NCBI GenBank assembly: GCA_910579515.1
Contig: CAJTUV010000012.1
Span: forward strand, 1 to 64,000
Reading direction: 5' to 3'
Source: an uncultured Hungatella sp.
Lineage (GTDB): Bacteria > Bacillota > Clostridia > Lachnospirales > Lachnospiraceae
Length of the DNA stretch: 64,000 bases
Part shown: positions 1 through 7,908 of the stretch, piece by piece
How the letters are laid out: every line of letters begins with the position of its first letter
Numbering within the stretch: position 1 is the stretch's first letter
Notes under the pieces: model-generated
The model's database searches: none
Told to the model about the DNA's origin: nothing
The model's input: only the letters and a program-made list of their open reading frames with translations
Position numbers and translations under genes: made by a program

Positions 1-1307
1 ATATGGGCCGAGATGTTCCTTGACCGGATTACCGATACCAAATGCTCCCAGTTGGGAATCTTCTGGTTGGCGAACTCGTCAAACAGGCAGGTCACATGGA
101 CGGGGAGCCTGCCATGGTAAACCTTCAAGGCCCGGTCGCAGAGGACGTTAAACATCTGGGAGTACATCATGGCCGAGAGGAAGTTAAAGGTGGGATCAGT
201 GTCCGACACCACCGCAAAGAGAGCGGTCTTTTCGTCCCCCAGCTTCTCAAGCCCCAGTTCGTCATAAGCCATCATTTCCCGGACGGCGGCGATGTCAAAG
301 GGGGCAAGCCTGGCCCCGCAGGAAATTAAAATACTTTTCAGGGTCTTGCCGGCGGCCATTTTAAATTTCTTATATTGCCGTGCCGCGAAATGGTTGGGGT
401 CACGCTGCTCCAACTGCTCAAACAGAAGGTCAACCGCTGACTTGAAATTTTCATCATCCTCCCGGCACTCGCAGGCGTTTATCATGTCCAGCAGGGTGTT
501 CATGTTCTTTTCCTCCGCCGGTGCCTCATAGTAAATGTAGGCAATCAGCGCCTGGTACAGCAGGGCCTCCGCCTTCTGCCAGAAATCATCGCCACCCTTG
601 GCCTCCCCCTGGGTGTTGGTCATAATCACCGTGACCAGGGTGAGAATGTCCGTTTCCCCGTGGAGATAGACAAAGGGGTTATAGTGCATGGAACAGGAGA
701 AATCAATGCTGTTTAGGATTTTGATCCGATACCCTCCTCGTACCAGCGCATGGCCCACCTCCTCGACCACGGTACCTTTCGGGTCAGAACAGACGAAAGA
801 GGCATTCATCTGGAGCAGGTTGGGCTTGATATGGTAGCGGGTCTTTCCGCTGCCGGAGCCGCCGATGACCAGCACGTTTAAGTTGACGTTCCTCTTTTCC
901 GGGTCAGCGATCTTCCCCAGGGTCAGACGCTCCGTGTCGGAAAGAAGAATGTTCTGGGAAAAATCCGGGTCGATAAACGGCTCAATGTCCTTTGCCGTCC
1001 CCCAGCGGGCCGTCCCATACTCAGCGCCACGCCGAAATTTCCGGGCATTTTTGCCTTTCTGGTAGACAGCAAACCACAAAAGAGCGCCGCAAAAGGCTCC
1101 CACCAGCAGATCAAACGGGTGGAGGCTTGGCAGCGGGTTCGCAAACGCCGGGCCGATTGTAAGGAAAGCTCCGAAAATCCGATCCAGCACGTCACCCCCG
1201 GAGGCCATGCGGTACGCCTGCCCCAGCTTGGTGGCCATTAACCCCATGAAGAGATAAGGGAAAGCCGCCTTTAACAGCTTTGCTTTGTTGATCTTTTTTC
1301 GTTTCAT
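1..1307 (-). CDS. VirD4/TraG-type conjugal coupling ATPase (3' part outside window)
   Basis: This is the type IV coupling protein that feeds the relaxase-DNA complex into the conjugation channel at the inner membrane. The reading frame is open from an ATG at 1307 to the window edge, about 435 codons. I read a hydrophobic N-terminus (AFPYLFMGLMATKLG and a second segment, GAFCGALLWFAV), then a Walker A loop GGSGSGKTR, and a Walker B-like LFDEFAN near the visible end followed by VSVIRSRNIS, typical of the VirD4 family in Tn1549/CD1115-like elements. The start overlaps the stop of the PcfB gene (TAATG), so the two are translationally coupled. The C-terminus lies beyond position 1. Family membership is secure from the motifs; the element type is inferred from the gene order. 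Confidence 0.9.
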   Translation of the reverse strand, partial: MKRKKINKAKLLKAAFPYLFMGLMATKLGQAYRMASGGDVLDRIFGAFLTIGPAFANPLPSLHPFDLLVGAFCGALLWFAVYQKGKNARKFRRGAEYGTARWGTAKDIEPFIDPDFSQNILLSDTERLTLGKIADPEKRNVNLNVLVIGGSGSGKTRYHIKPNLLQMNASFVCSDPKGTVVEEVGHALVRGGYRIKILNSIDFSCSMHYNPFVYLHGETDILTLVTVIMTNTQGEAKGGDDFWQKAEALLYQALIAYIYYEAPAEEKNMNTLLDMINACECREDDENFKSAVDLLFEQLEQRDPNHFAARQYKKFKMAAGKTLKSILISCGARLAPFDIAAVREMMAYDELGLEKLGDEKTALFAVVSDTDPTFNFLSAMMYSQMFNVLCDRALKVYHGRLPVHVTCLFDEFANQKIPNWEHLVSVIRSRNISAH

Positions 1308-1789
1308 TATCTGTCCACCTCCTGCTGTTTGTTCCGGGAGAGGGACTTGGCCATGTTTTTGACCACCTCCTGCAATTTGACAAGCTGCTTGCGGATAGAG
1401 GGTTTTTCCTTGGACTTGTCCTTAACCACCCTGCCCGAATACTCCCGGAAGGCCGCCGTCAGAGCGTCAGCGTCCCGGCTCTTGAAAAAGACCAGATACC
1501 GGGGCGGCTGGGTGGAGGTATCCTTCTTCAGAGCGAAATCAATGCCATATTTCCGGGCCACCTTCTCAAAGGACTTGATATTGCCGTCCGTGATTTCAAT
1601 GTTGCTGACCCCGGCCCCCTGCCGGACAAGATGTTTCACGCTCTGTTTGCCCTTATAGACTTTTGGGTTTTTCCGCTGCTTCTCCATTTCCGCAAGGGCC
1701 TTTATGAGCGCCGCCTTCAGCACGCCGGCGGTCAGCTTGGTGGTTTTAATGCTAAGCGCAACGGATTTGTTCTCAATTTCTTCCTGCAA
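1307..1789 (-). CDS. PcfB family conjugation protein (DUF3801)
   Basis: This 160-aa soluble, Lys/Glu-rich protein resembles PcfB/DUF3801, an accessory factor that works with the VirD4 coupling protein in Gram-positive conjugative elements. The recognisable part is the centre, with IEITDGNIKSFEKVARKYG and YLVFFKSRDADALTAAF. The start is a TTG at 1789 preceded by AAAGGAG about ten bases upstream; no in-frame ATG is better placed. The stop overlaps the ATG of the coupling protein gene. The order RepA, DUF7768, PcfB, VirD4 on one strand is the usual one in Tn1549-like elements. The C-terminal third is highly basic (KSLSRNKQQEVDR). Confidence 0.85.
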   Translation of the reverse strand: MQEEIENKSVALSIKTTKLTAGVLKAALIKALAEMEKQRKNPKVYKGKQSVKHLVRQGAGVSNIEITDGNIKSFEKVARKYGIDFALKKDTSTQPPRYLVFFKSRDADALTAAFREYSGRVVKDKSKEKPSIRKQLVKLQEVVKNMAKSLSRNKQQEVDR

Positions 1790-1825
1790 TCTGTCACCAC
1801 TCCTTTCCCTGGCAGGAGGGAACCA

Positions 1826-2179
1826 TTAAGGCTCCACCTGGTTTTCTCCCTGGGAGCGTATCTTCAAGATCCCGTCCAGGGTGGTCGCCGTGATACCCAG
1901 CCGCTGGGCAACGGCAATGTCGTTCTTCACCGCCTCGTCCACCTCGTCACCACAGACGATCAGGACATGGCTCCGGCGCAGAAGTTCACGGGCCATGTCA
2001 ATGCCGTCCTTATGCTCGGCGGGGATAGAATCCCGCAGGAAGCTGGGCAGATAGAGAACCGGGCAGATTGGGGTAAACCCGGCCTCATAGACTTTCCGGC
2101 AGTAAACGCTTGCCTGGTCAGCGACCGTAAACTCGCCGCCCTTCCAGACAGCGGTAATATAAGCGAATGGTTTTTTCAT
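1826..2179 (-). CDS. DUF7768/DUF4406-like small protein of conjugative element
   Basis: This 117-aa protein starts MKKPFAYITAVWKG and has a Rossmann-like pattern: an N-terminal strand, a central helix, then VLIVCGDEVDEAVKNDIAVAQ. The layout resembles the nucleoside 2-deoxyribosyltransferase fold of DUF4406/DUF7768 proteins, which are routinely carried between the initiator and PcfB genes of Tn1549-like elements. Its biochemical role is not known to me. The ribosome site GGAAAGGAG lies six bases before the ATG. The gap to PcfB is 36 bp and to the initiator 48 bp, consistent with one transfer/replication operon. Confidence 0.75.
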   Translation of the reverse strand: MKKPFAYITAVWKGGEFTVADQASVYCRKVYEAGFTPICPVLYLPSFLRDSIPAEHKDGIDMARELLRRSHVLIVCGDEVDEAVKNDIAVAQRLGITATTLDGILKIRSQGENQVEP

Positions 2180-2227
2180 GGAACACTCCTTTCCCCGGCA
2201 GCGCCGGTATGGGCATGAAAAAAGCAG

Positions 2228-3133
2228 TTACCCGCCGCCGTAAAGGTCATGGTTGACCAGGGCTGTGTAGTAGCTGCTTATGGTTGTGGGGGCGTTATAG
2301 AGGGAGGTGAGCAGGTAAGAGCGGATATTTCGTACTTTTGTGGTATTGGACTTTAAGCAGTCCACCACGTATTTGATATGCTCCGAGTTGAGTTTTAACA
2401 GACGGCTCTTTACCACCTCCGCAGGGAAGTCCTGGCCGCTGATCCGCACCATGGGTTTTGTGCCGCATACCGTATCCACCATAATGTCTAATATCTCGTC
2501 CAGGATTTCGGCGTCATAGCCAAGGCGATCCCTGGTAATGTCATACTCAATATTTTCCTTAATCAACCTCCGGTAAGCCCGTATCCTATCCATCGTATCG
2601 TCTGCCCCAGGCCCACGGCTTTCCGTCAGCCCTCTGGCCGGATAGATCGATAGGTCAGTATCATTCAATTCAGTCTTATTCTTCTCAGTATTATTAGTGG
2701 CCGTTTTCTGGAAGTCTTGACTTCCCGTTTGCGGAACTTTAGACTTCCGTTTTTCGGAAGTCTGGATTTCCGGTTTCCGGATAAAGTTTTTCACGTAGAT
2801 GATCGTGGGCTTTCCCTGGCCCTGTTTCTTTCGTTCAATTAGCCCATTCTTATCCAGTTCCCCAAAGAGGGAAACCGCCTTTGTATGGCCGCAGCACAGA
2901 TACTCCAAAGCGTCCTCCAGGGTGAAATAGATAAATACCCGGTTTAGATCGTCCAGCCAGCCATTGCGGACAGACAGCCCCATACGGTCAAGCATAAGGC
3001 CGTAGAGGATTTTGGCGTCAGAGGATATGCGCCGGTAGCCAGGGTCAGTGAACAGCACTTTCGGTATCCGGTAGAAGGTATATTGTTCCGCCTCGTCGCC
3101 ATAGAAGTAATCCAGCATGGCAGGGTCTGGCAT
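2228..3133 (-). CDS. RepA_N-type replication initiator of conjugative element
   Basis: This 301-aa protein carries an N-terminal RepA_N-like winged helix: FYRIPKVLFTDPGYRRISSD at roughly residues 20-40, then AKILYGLMLDRMGLS and a wing ending GLIERKKQGQGKP. A polar linker rich in Lys, Thr and Asn follows. The C-terminal domain (about 180-300, with YDITRDRLGYDAEILDEILDI) resembles the DUF6017 region found with RepA_N initiators on integrative elements. The protein should recognise the element's origin and prime its replication or stabilisation. AAAGGTGG lies before the ATG. No partition genes follow upstream; the chromosome-like radical SAM gene begins instead, so the element may end near 3200 or may have been rearranged. 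Confidence 0.85.
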   Translation of the reverse strand: MPDPAMLDYFYGDEAEQYTFYRIPKVLFTDPGYRRISSDAKILYGLMLDRMGLSVRNGWLDDLNRVFIYFTLEDALEYLCCGHTKAVSLFGELDKNGLIERKKQGQGKPTIIYVKNFIRKPEIQTSEKRKSKVPQTGSQDFQKTATNNTEKNKTELNDTDLSIYPARGLTESRGPGADDTMDRIRAYRRLIKENIEYDITRDRLGYDAEILDEILDIMVDTVCGTKPMVRISGQDFPAEVVKSRLLKLNSEHIKYVVDCLKSNTTKVRNIRSYLLTSLYNAPTTISSYYTALVNHDLYGGG

Positions 3134-3182
3134 GGCTTTGTTTCACCACCTTTCCGCAGTCAGCAGGCCGGAAAAGGACATG

Positions 3183-3215
3183 AAAAAAGGACACCACCAT
3201 AAGATAGCGTCCTTT
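3183..3215 (-). terminator. Rho-independent terminator before the RepA gene
   Basis: Read on the minus strand, AAAGGAC (from 3215) pairs with GTCCTTT (to 3186) across a 16-nt loop and the right arm runs into six T residues (3188-3183). It lies downstream of the minus-strand radical SAM gene and upstream of the initiator gene, so it should insulate the element operon from that transcript. The remaining intergenic DNA (3216-3348) shows nothing I recognise, and I found no attachment-site repeat. Confidence 0.6.
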
Positions 3216-3348
3216 ATTGTGTAATTTGCTGAAAACCCATGCCTTTATAGTCGTCTGTGACTGATATTTTTAGTAGTTTCGCTAGTTCGCTTAGAATACT
3301 CCGCTTTAGTTGCACCTAAACAGATAAAACATCCGAAAAATGTTTCAT

Positions 3349-4248
3349 TTACAGATGATGGACGCTTCTTCGATACCGTTGCAATTCTTCTTCGCTGACA
3401 GTTCCAATAATTTTATCAAGAAATGACAGCAGCTTTTTCTTGTCTTTAGGCAGGTGCCCATGAAACTGATATGCATTGGAAGCCCCCATTGCTGCAAAAA
3501 TTGTAGGTATCTTCAAATTATCAATGAGTGTTCGTATCTCTTTGTACTTTTCCAGTTCCCCTTCCTCCTGCCAGTTCCCATGCTGTATTTCTGCATAAAG
3601 TTCAGAATCAGGATAAATTGTAATCATATTTGCCCCAATAAGCGTAGGATGTAATTGATTGCATAGATCAGCCGTCAATTTCGCTCCAATTTCTCCACGA
3701 CCTGCCCCAGAAATGCTTACCAAATAAAAGAAACTGTAATGAATATCCGCTGAATCTAATCTCTGGCATTGCTCTATGATGTCGGCAGAAGTATATCCCT
3801 TGTTCATAAACCGCAGAGCTTCATCGTCACCCGTTTCTATTCCTATCGTCAGACCGCCATACCCCAAAGCCCGCAGTTTCGCAAGTTCCTTATCGGTTTT
3901 AGAGGAAATATCTGTAATCCTTGCAAACGAGCCGATAGATTTTACAGACGGAAGATATTTGTGGATTAGCTCTGCAATCGCTGCTAATTTGTCATAGGAT
4001 AACACGAATGGGTTAGCTCCTGTCAGAAACACTCGTTGTTCACGCCCGCTGCTTAAACCTTTGACTGCCCTCTTGACTTCCTGCAAATCACATTCAATAT
4101 CTTCCATAGGGGACATTTTGAATTTGAACGGCAAATCATTATACAGCGTACAAAACTTACATTTGTGATGCGTACATCCCGCTGTCACCTCAACCAGAAA
4201 TGATGCCGCTTCATACGGCGGCCGCCAAATTGTTCCTGTGTAGTGCAT
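3349..4248 (-). CDS. Radical SAM protein, function unknown
   Basis: This 299-aa protein is a radical SAM enzyme that should bind a [4Fe-4S] cluster and S-adenosylmethionine. The cluster motif is CTHHKCKFC near residues 25-33, a CX4CX2C spacing seen in one radical SAM subgroup rather than the usual CX3CX2C. Later strands include VFLTGANPFVLS and GGLTIGIETGDDEALRFMNKGY, the SAM-binding GxIxGxxE-like region. I chose the ATG at 4248 because AAAGGAG sits just before it; the frame stays open 33 codons further upstream without a ribosome site. An HxlR regulator gene is divergent, and the shared promoter holds palindromic sites. The substrate cannot be told from sequence. Confidence 0.8.
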   Translation of the reverse strand: MHYTGTIWRPPYEAASFLVEVTAGCTHHKCKFCTLYNDLPFKFKMSPMEDIECDLQEVKRAVKGLSSGREQRVFLTGANPFVLSYDKLAAIAELIHKYLPSVKSIGSFARITDISSKTDKELAKLRALGYGGLTIGIETGDDEALRFMNKGYTSADIIEQCQRLDSADIHYSFFYLVSISGAGRGEIGAKLTADLCNQLHPTLIGANMITIYPDSELYAEIQHGNWQEEGELEKYKEIRTLIDNLKIPTIFAAMGASNAYQFHGHLPKDKKKLLSFLDKIIGTVSEEELQRYRRSVHHL

Positions 4249-4330
4249 AAACACAGCTCCTTTCTTTGCACCCGCACAGTTTCCTGTGCATACAGGTAAA
4301 CCTGCAGAATGCTTTCTTTCGTCTATACTC

Positions 4331-4396
4331 ATTATACTTTTATACAATGTTTTTACAAGTACTGTACTTTTTTGTAGTACCTATATAATAGTTGTA
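4331..4396. promoter_or_regulatory. Divergent promoter/operator between radical SAM and HxlR genes
   Basis: For the minus strand there is a sigma-A promoter: TTGTAA (4358-4353) and TATAAT (4336-4331) with a 16-bp spacer. A perfect 13-bp palindrome, AAGTACTGTACTT (4357-4369), abuts its -35 box. Two more GTAC cores follow (around 4377-4380 and 4393-4396), and a TATAAT at 4384-4389 could be the -10 box of the HxlR gene. HxlR proteins bind GTAC-containing palindromes in characterised cases, so this is the likely operator and the HxlR gene is probably autoregulated. Confidence 0.6.
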
Positions 4397-4448
4397 CATT
4401 GACCTTTTAGGAAATGTGCATTACACTATTGAGGAAAGGAGTGGCAGA

Positions 4449-4781
4449 ATGAAAAAAAGTACAGTAGCTGTTGAACGCTGCAAAACCGTTTCTACCATAC
4501 AAAAAATTTTAGGCGGTAAATGGAAAATTGAAATCATTTATTACATTGCCTTTCGGGATATCCACCGCTTCGGGGAGCTTCGCAGGCATATCGGAGATAT
4601 TACGGAATCAAGCCTGACAAAACAGCTTCGGGAGTTGGAAGCGGACGGATTCATTTCCCGCCATGATTATAAAGAAGTCCCTCCCCATGTCGAATATAAC
4701 CTTACTGATTTGGGAAAAAGCTTCATTCCCGTATTTGAGCATATGAAACAATGGGGAGATGAATACCTGGTCAGTAAATAA
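4449..4781 (+). CDS. HxlR-family transcriptional regulator
   Basis: This 110-aa winged-helix protein has the HxlR core: an N-terminal Cys (VERCKTVSTIQKILGGKWK), then IHRFGELRRHIGDITESSLTKQLRELEADGFISR as recognition helix and wing, and VEYNLTDLGKSFIPVF. HxlR proteins often sense electrophiles or redox stress through that Cys, though here the ligand is unknown. I start at 4449 (MKKSTVAV), where GGAAAGGAG precedes the ATG; the longer frame from 4392 would begin inside the promoter region. It is divergent from the radical SAM gene and probably controls it. Confidence 0.85.
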   Translation: MKKSTVAVERCKTVSTIQKILGGKWKIEIIYYIAFRDIHRFGELRRHIGDITESSLTKQLRELEADGFISRHDYKEVPPHVEYNLTDLGKSFIPVFEHMKQWGDEYLVSK

Positions 4782-4821
4782 AGAACTCCTCTAATTTTAC
4801 AAATGATCTTCCCAAACAATT

Positions 4822-4873
4822 AAAGCAGAGCCTATTAGCAGCGATGGATTCCCGCTTGCTATTGCTCTGCTTT
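4822..4873. terminator. Bidirectional hairpin between convergent genes
   Basis: AAAGCAGAGC (4822-4831) pairs perfectly with GCTCTGCTTT (4864-4873). The interior can form a second stem. On the plus strand the stem is followed by CTTTTAAT. It lies between the end of the HxlR gene and the end of the S51 peptidase gene and can serve both. Confidence 0.6.
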
Positions 4874-4918
4874 CTTTTAATAGGGGATTAAAGGTCCCAA
4901 TGACTTGTCCCCCTTTTT

Positions 4919-5479
4919 CTATTCTCCAATTATTTCCACGCCATCCGGAAAATCCCGTATAACAAGCGCACACGTATTTGTAAGTTTTACATTCATTTTT
5001 AATGGATATGTCAAGTTACCCCTTCGTTCCCCTATTATACAATGAACGTCTAACTTCGTATCTATCAACCCCAAATTATTATCTAAATTATTGGAAAAAA
5101 TGAGACTTCCAGCACTTACCCCTATTACCAAACCATTGTCATTAATATACTCCATCAAAGACTTGTTAAACCCTGTAGCATTGATTCTTTCAAGCAAATA
5201 ATGTGTATTTCCGCCGCACAAATATACCACATCATATTGCTGCAGATTCTCAAACTCTATTTTGGCATGTAAATCATATACGACGATATTTTTATCTAAA
5301 ATACCGCATTTTAGCAGATCATTCATACATTTTGGCAAAACTTCTATTGCGTCTGCATCGATTGCCGCTGTTGGGATAAATAACGCTTTTACTAAAGACA
5401 TATCTTTACCTGCCATATCCAAAAAGCACTCTTTAATTTCTTCAGTCTCTAAACCTGCTGATGTTAATAATACCCTCAT
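4919..5479 (-). CDS. Peptidase S51 / type 1 glutamine amidotransferase-like protein
   Basis: This 186-aa protein has the fold of dipeptidase E and cyanophycinase (S51). The signature is the nucleophile elbow GVSAGSLIFS with the catalytic Ser near residue 123, preceded by VVYLCGGNTHYLL. It begins MRVLLTSAGLE, like other S51 proteins. The length is slightly short of dipeptidase E (about 230 aa) and the far C-terminus is trimmed, so activity is uncertain. It follows the XRE regulator gene by 8 bp and is probably co-transcribed with it. Substrate is unknown; N-terminal Asp dipeptides are the substrate of the best-studied relative. Confidence 0.75.
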   Translation of the reverse strand: MRVLLTSAGLETEEIKECFLDMAGKDMSLVKALFIPTAAIDADAIEVLPKCMNDLLKCGILDKNIVVYDLHAKIEFENLQQYDVVYLCGGNTHYLLERINATGFNKSLMEYINDNGLVIGVSAGSLIFSNNLDNNLGLIDTKLDVHCIIGERRGNLTYPLKMNVKLTNTCALVIRDFPDGVEIIGE

Positions 5480-5487
5480 ACTTTCTC

Positions 5488-6105
5488 CTATTCTGACCAG
5501 TTCATCTGCTCATCAGAAATACCTAATTTCCCACACTCATTGCATACATATTCTTTTTCAGTCTGATTTCCAATCTGATATCTTAAAATTCTGTCTTTAA
5601 ACACAATGTATTTTTCATTGCCTGCCTTAAAATCAACAAACCAATTCTCATGTGTATCAGGATTAGACAGCATGACTTTTGAAATTTGTTCTGGAAAATC
5701 TTTTCTATCACTTGTAAAAAATAATGCAGTCCAGTATTTTGGTTTCCCGCCAGTACTCCACAATTCAATTTTATGAATATTAAGACAGTCAATGATGCGA
5801 TCATCTGTTATGCTTTCTTTAATCAGTATTCCTTCATATAATTCCTGCTTCTTTTTATGGATTGCATTGCTGCAGCAGCCAGGAACATCTTTTGCCATGT
5901 TTAGCGTCAATTCATCTTTTAATAAAATGTCCATAGATACCCGAAAGGTATCTCCTAATATCAATAGTTTTTCTGTCTCTGGCAATGCAATGTCAGTTTC
6001 CCATTTCGATATAGATTGCCTGCTAACATTACAGATCGCTGCAAGTTCTTCTTGAGTCATTCCATTTGCTTTTCTTAGTTCTATAATCTTTTCTGATAAT
6101 TTCAC
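5488..6105 (-). CDS. XRE-family regulator with extra C-terminal domain
   Basis: This 205-aa protein begins with a Cro/C1-type helix-turn-helix (residues 1-60; NGMTQEELAAICNVSRQSISKWETDIALP). The rest, about 140 residues, holds a Trp/Phe-rich region (IELWSTGGKPKYWTALFFTS) and ends in a possible half zinc site, VCNECGKLG, which I cannot assign to a named family. I start at the GTG at 6105 because AAAGGAGG is seven bases upstream; an ATG further up has no ribosome site. It is the first gene of a two-gene unit with the S51 protein. Confidence 0.8.
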   Translation of the reverse strand: MKLSEKIIELRKANGMTQEELAAICNVSRQSISKWETDIALPETEKLLILGDTFRVSMDILLKDELTLNMAKDVPGCCSNAIHKKKQELYEGILIKESITDDRIIDCLNIHKIELWSTGGKPKYWTALFFTSDRKDFPEQISKVMLSNPDTHENWFVDFKAGNEKYIVFKDRILRYQIGNQTEKEYVCNECGKLGISDEQMNWSE

Positions 6106-6216
6106 TGTCACGCCTCCTTTTACTAATTGTATTATACAAAATAACAATGCCGCTTACCACCAACCTTAAAGTTCTTTTTGGCAACCCTTAGTTGCGAATA
6201 AAAATTTCTACCAAGT

Positions 6217-6480
6217 CTAGCAAGGAGCATTGCCTCCCCTGCCATCTTTACTTTTAACCGTGCCTTGCTGCCACCACCAATGCCTCAGCAAATCATCCAA
6301 AACAATGCCGGCTAAACTGACTGGCAGCCACAAGGCAAAATACTGAGGGCATATCTGGCCAAGGATATTACCTTTTACGCCGCTGTAATCCCATACTCCC
6401 CATCCCAGCCATAGATTGACGACGAAGCCTTTTTTCGTGACATGTACAATCTTGATACCGCCTGTCCTCCAGACAAAAGC
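6217..6480 (-). pseudogene. 3' remnant of a putative ABC-transporter type IV permease gene
   Basis: The minus strand from about 6480 to a TAG at 6217-6219 encodes a membrane-protein C-terminus: VNLWLGWGVWDYSGVKGN, then ILGQICPQYFALWLPVSLAG and IVLDDLLRHWWW. The WDYS, ICxxYxxxW and IVLDDxLR pattern is that of the CmpB/ABC-transporter type IV family (PF06541). No start codon with a ribosome site exists, and the 5' side runs into the promoter of the TetR gene on the other strand, so most of the gene is missing. I infer truncation when the TetR unit was inserted. The 5' limit is approximate. Confidence 0.5.
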
Positions 6481-6514
6481 CGTTATTTCGTGTCAAAACA
6501 AAAAATAATTTCAC

Positions 6515-6555
6515 TTGACAAATACACAGACTCCGCCTATAATGAACATTGTTCA
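6515..6555 (+). promoter_or_regulatory. Promoter and palindromic operator of the TetR gene
   Basis: TTGACA (6515-6520) and TATAAT (6538-6543) are separated by 17 bp, a consensus sigma-A promoter. The near-perfect palindrome TGAACATTGTTCA (6543-6555) overlaps the end of the -10 box and the start site, the expected position for TetR autorepression. Confidence 0.75.
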
Positions 6556-6577
6556 CTTTGCGAGGAGGTGATAGTCC

Positions 6578-7135
6578 ATGAACACAGTCATTACTTCAAA
6601 AGAAGCCATTTTAGACATAAGCAGACAGTTAGTCCGGGAAAAAGGACTAGGCGCTGTCAACATCCGTACCATTGCCGCTGCCTGCGGCGTCTCTGTCGGT
6701 TCCATCTACAATTATTTTTGTTCTAAATCAGACTTGGTAATGGCTACCATTGAAAGTATCTGGCAGGATATTTTTCACGATTCGAAACAGGATTCTGAGT
6801 TTTTAGATTTTACAGAATGTATTCAATGGATATTTGACTGTCTGAAAGCAGGCTCAGAAAAATATCCCGGCTTTTTTACTTCGCATTCCATAAGCCTTCT
6901 GGGGGAAGAAAAAGCAGACGGCCAAAAGCGAATGACCCAGTCCTGGGAACATATTCAAAAGGGGCTTTCTTCTGTCCTGACACATGATAGAAAGGTTCGC
7001 CCTGATGCATTTGACGAAATTTTTACCCCGCAAAAATTTACAGATACTATTTTTTCTTTTATCCTCTCCTCATTACTGCGTCAGAATTATGACGCAGGCA
7101 CAATTTTGGAGATGGTAAAGAGAACAATTTATTAA
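6578..7135 (+). CDS. TetR/AcrR-family regulator
   Basis: This 185-aa protein has a TetR-type DNA-binding domain in residues 1-55: KEAILDISRQLVREKG, then NIRTIAAACGVSVGSIYNYF, the canonical recognition helix. The C-terminal ligand domain (60-185) is not assignable. GAGGAGG precedes the ATG. It is followed after 22 bp by a polytopic membrane protein gene, the usual pairing of a ligand sensor with the membrane protein it controls. A consensus promoter with an overlapping palindrome lies upstream. Confidence 0.85.
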   Translation: MNTVITSKEAILDISRQLVREKGLGAVNIRTIAAACGVSVGSIYNYFCSKSDLVMATIESIWQDIFHDSKQDSEFLDFTECIQWIFDCLKAGSEKYPGFFTSHSISLLGEEKADGQKRMTQSWEHIQKGLSSVLTHDRKVRPDAFDEIFTPQKFTDTIFSFILSSLLRQNYDAGTILEMVKRTIY

Positions 7136-7157
7136 AACATAAAAAGGAGAAAAACTA

Positions 7158-7853
7158 ATGCAGGCTATTGCAGAAACATTATTTGATCTTGTATATTTGA
7201 TTACCGTAATCACTCTTGGAATCCGTATGGTGCTCAAAAGCCGCCAAAACAAACAATACCGTTTGTTTGGTATTATGGCGATTGTGCTCGGCTGTGGAGA
7301 TTCCTTCCACCTGGTTCCCAGAGCAGTCGCATTATGCACTACAGGACTGGAAAACTATACTTCCGCTCTTGGCATTGGAAAATTGATCACTTCCATTACT
7401 ATGACGATTTTCTATGTGCTCTTATATTATGTATGGAGGGAACGCTACAACGTGCAGGGAAAAAAGCATCTTACTGTCACCGTATATCTGCTGGCCGGAC
7501 TTCGTATTTTCCTGTGTCTGCTCCCGCAAAATGAGTGGATAAGTCAGACGCCTCCGTTAAGTTGGGGAATCTATCGCAATATTCCCTTTGCCTTATTAGG
7601 ATTATTGATTATCGTTTTGTTCTTTCAAAAGACAAAGGAACACAACGACCGGGCATTTCGCTGGATCTGGCTGACCATTGTTCTCAGTTTTGGTTTCTAT
7701 ATCCCTGTTGTGCTTTGGTCATCTACAATTCCAATCATGGGAATCCTGATGATTCCTAAAACCTGCGCCTATGTCTGGACGGTTCTCATTGGTTATCTGG
7801 CAATGACTCATGAGCAGCCCAAACAGACCGATCCGTCCATTGTATCACAGTAA
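7158..7853 (+). CDS. Polytopic membrane protein, function unknown
   Basis: This 231-aa protein has about seven hydrophobic helices (for example LFDLVYLITVITLGI, LITSITMTIFYVLLYYV, IPFALLGLLIIVLFF, FRWIWLTIVLSFGFYIPVVL), short loops and a polar tail. I do not recognise a family with confidence. AAAAGGAG precedes the ATG. It is the second gene after TetR and should be induced by that regulator's ligand, so a role in efflux or in handling a small molecule is possible but unproven. A hairpin terminator follows directly. Confidence 0.7.
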   Translation: MQAIAETLFDLVYLITVITLGIRMVLKSRQNKQYRLFGIMAIVLGCGDSFHLVPRAVALCTTGLENYTSALGIGKLITSITMTIFYVLLYYVWRERYNVQGKKHLTVTVYLLAGLRIFLCLLPQNEWISQTPPLSWGIYRNIPFALLGLLIIVLFFQKTKEHNDRAFRWIWLTIVLSFGFYIPVVLWSSTIPIMGILMIPKTCAYVWTVLIGYLAMTHEQPKQTDPSIVSQ

Positions 7854-7860
7854 CTGCAAA

Positions 7861-7898
7861 GACAGCGCCAAAGGCTTTCATCTCTGGCGCTGTCTTTT
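7861..7898. terminator. Strong bidirectional terminator
   Basis: GACAGCGCCA (7861-7870) pairs perfectly with TGGCGCTGTC (7885-7894) over a 14-nt loop, followed by TTTTCT. It separates the TetR/membrane protein unit from the convergent pilin gene. Confidence 0.85.
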
Positions 7899-7908
7899 CT
7901 CTATTTCC

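Noticed and set aside
1631..2218. 195-aa plus-strand ORF across PcfB and DUF7768 genes
   Set aside because: It is antisense to two well-supported genes and has no coding signals of its own.
4249..4347. N-terminal extension of the radical SAM protein
   Set aside because: The frame is open for 33 more codons but overlaps the promoter, and the downstream ATG has a strong ribosome site.
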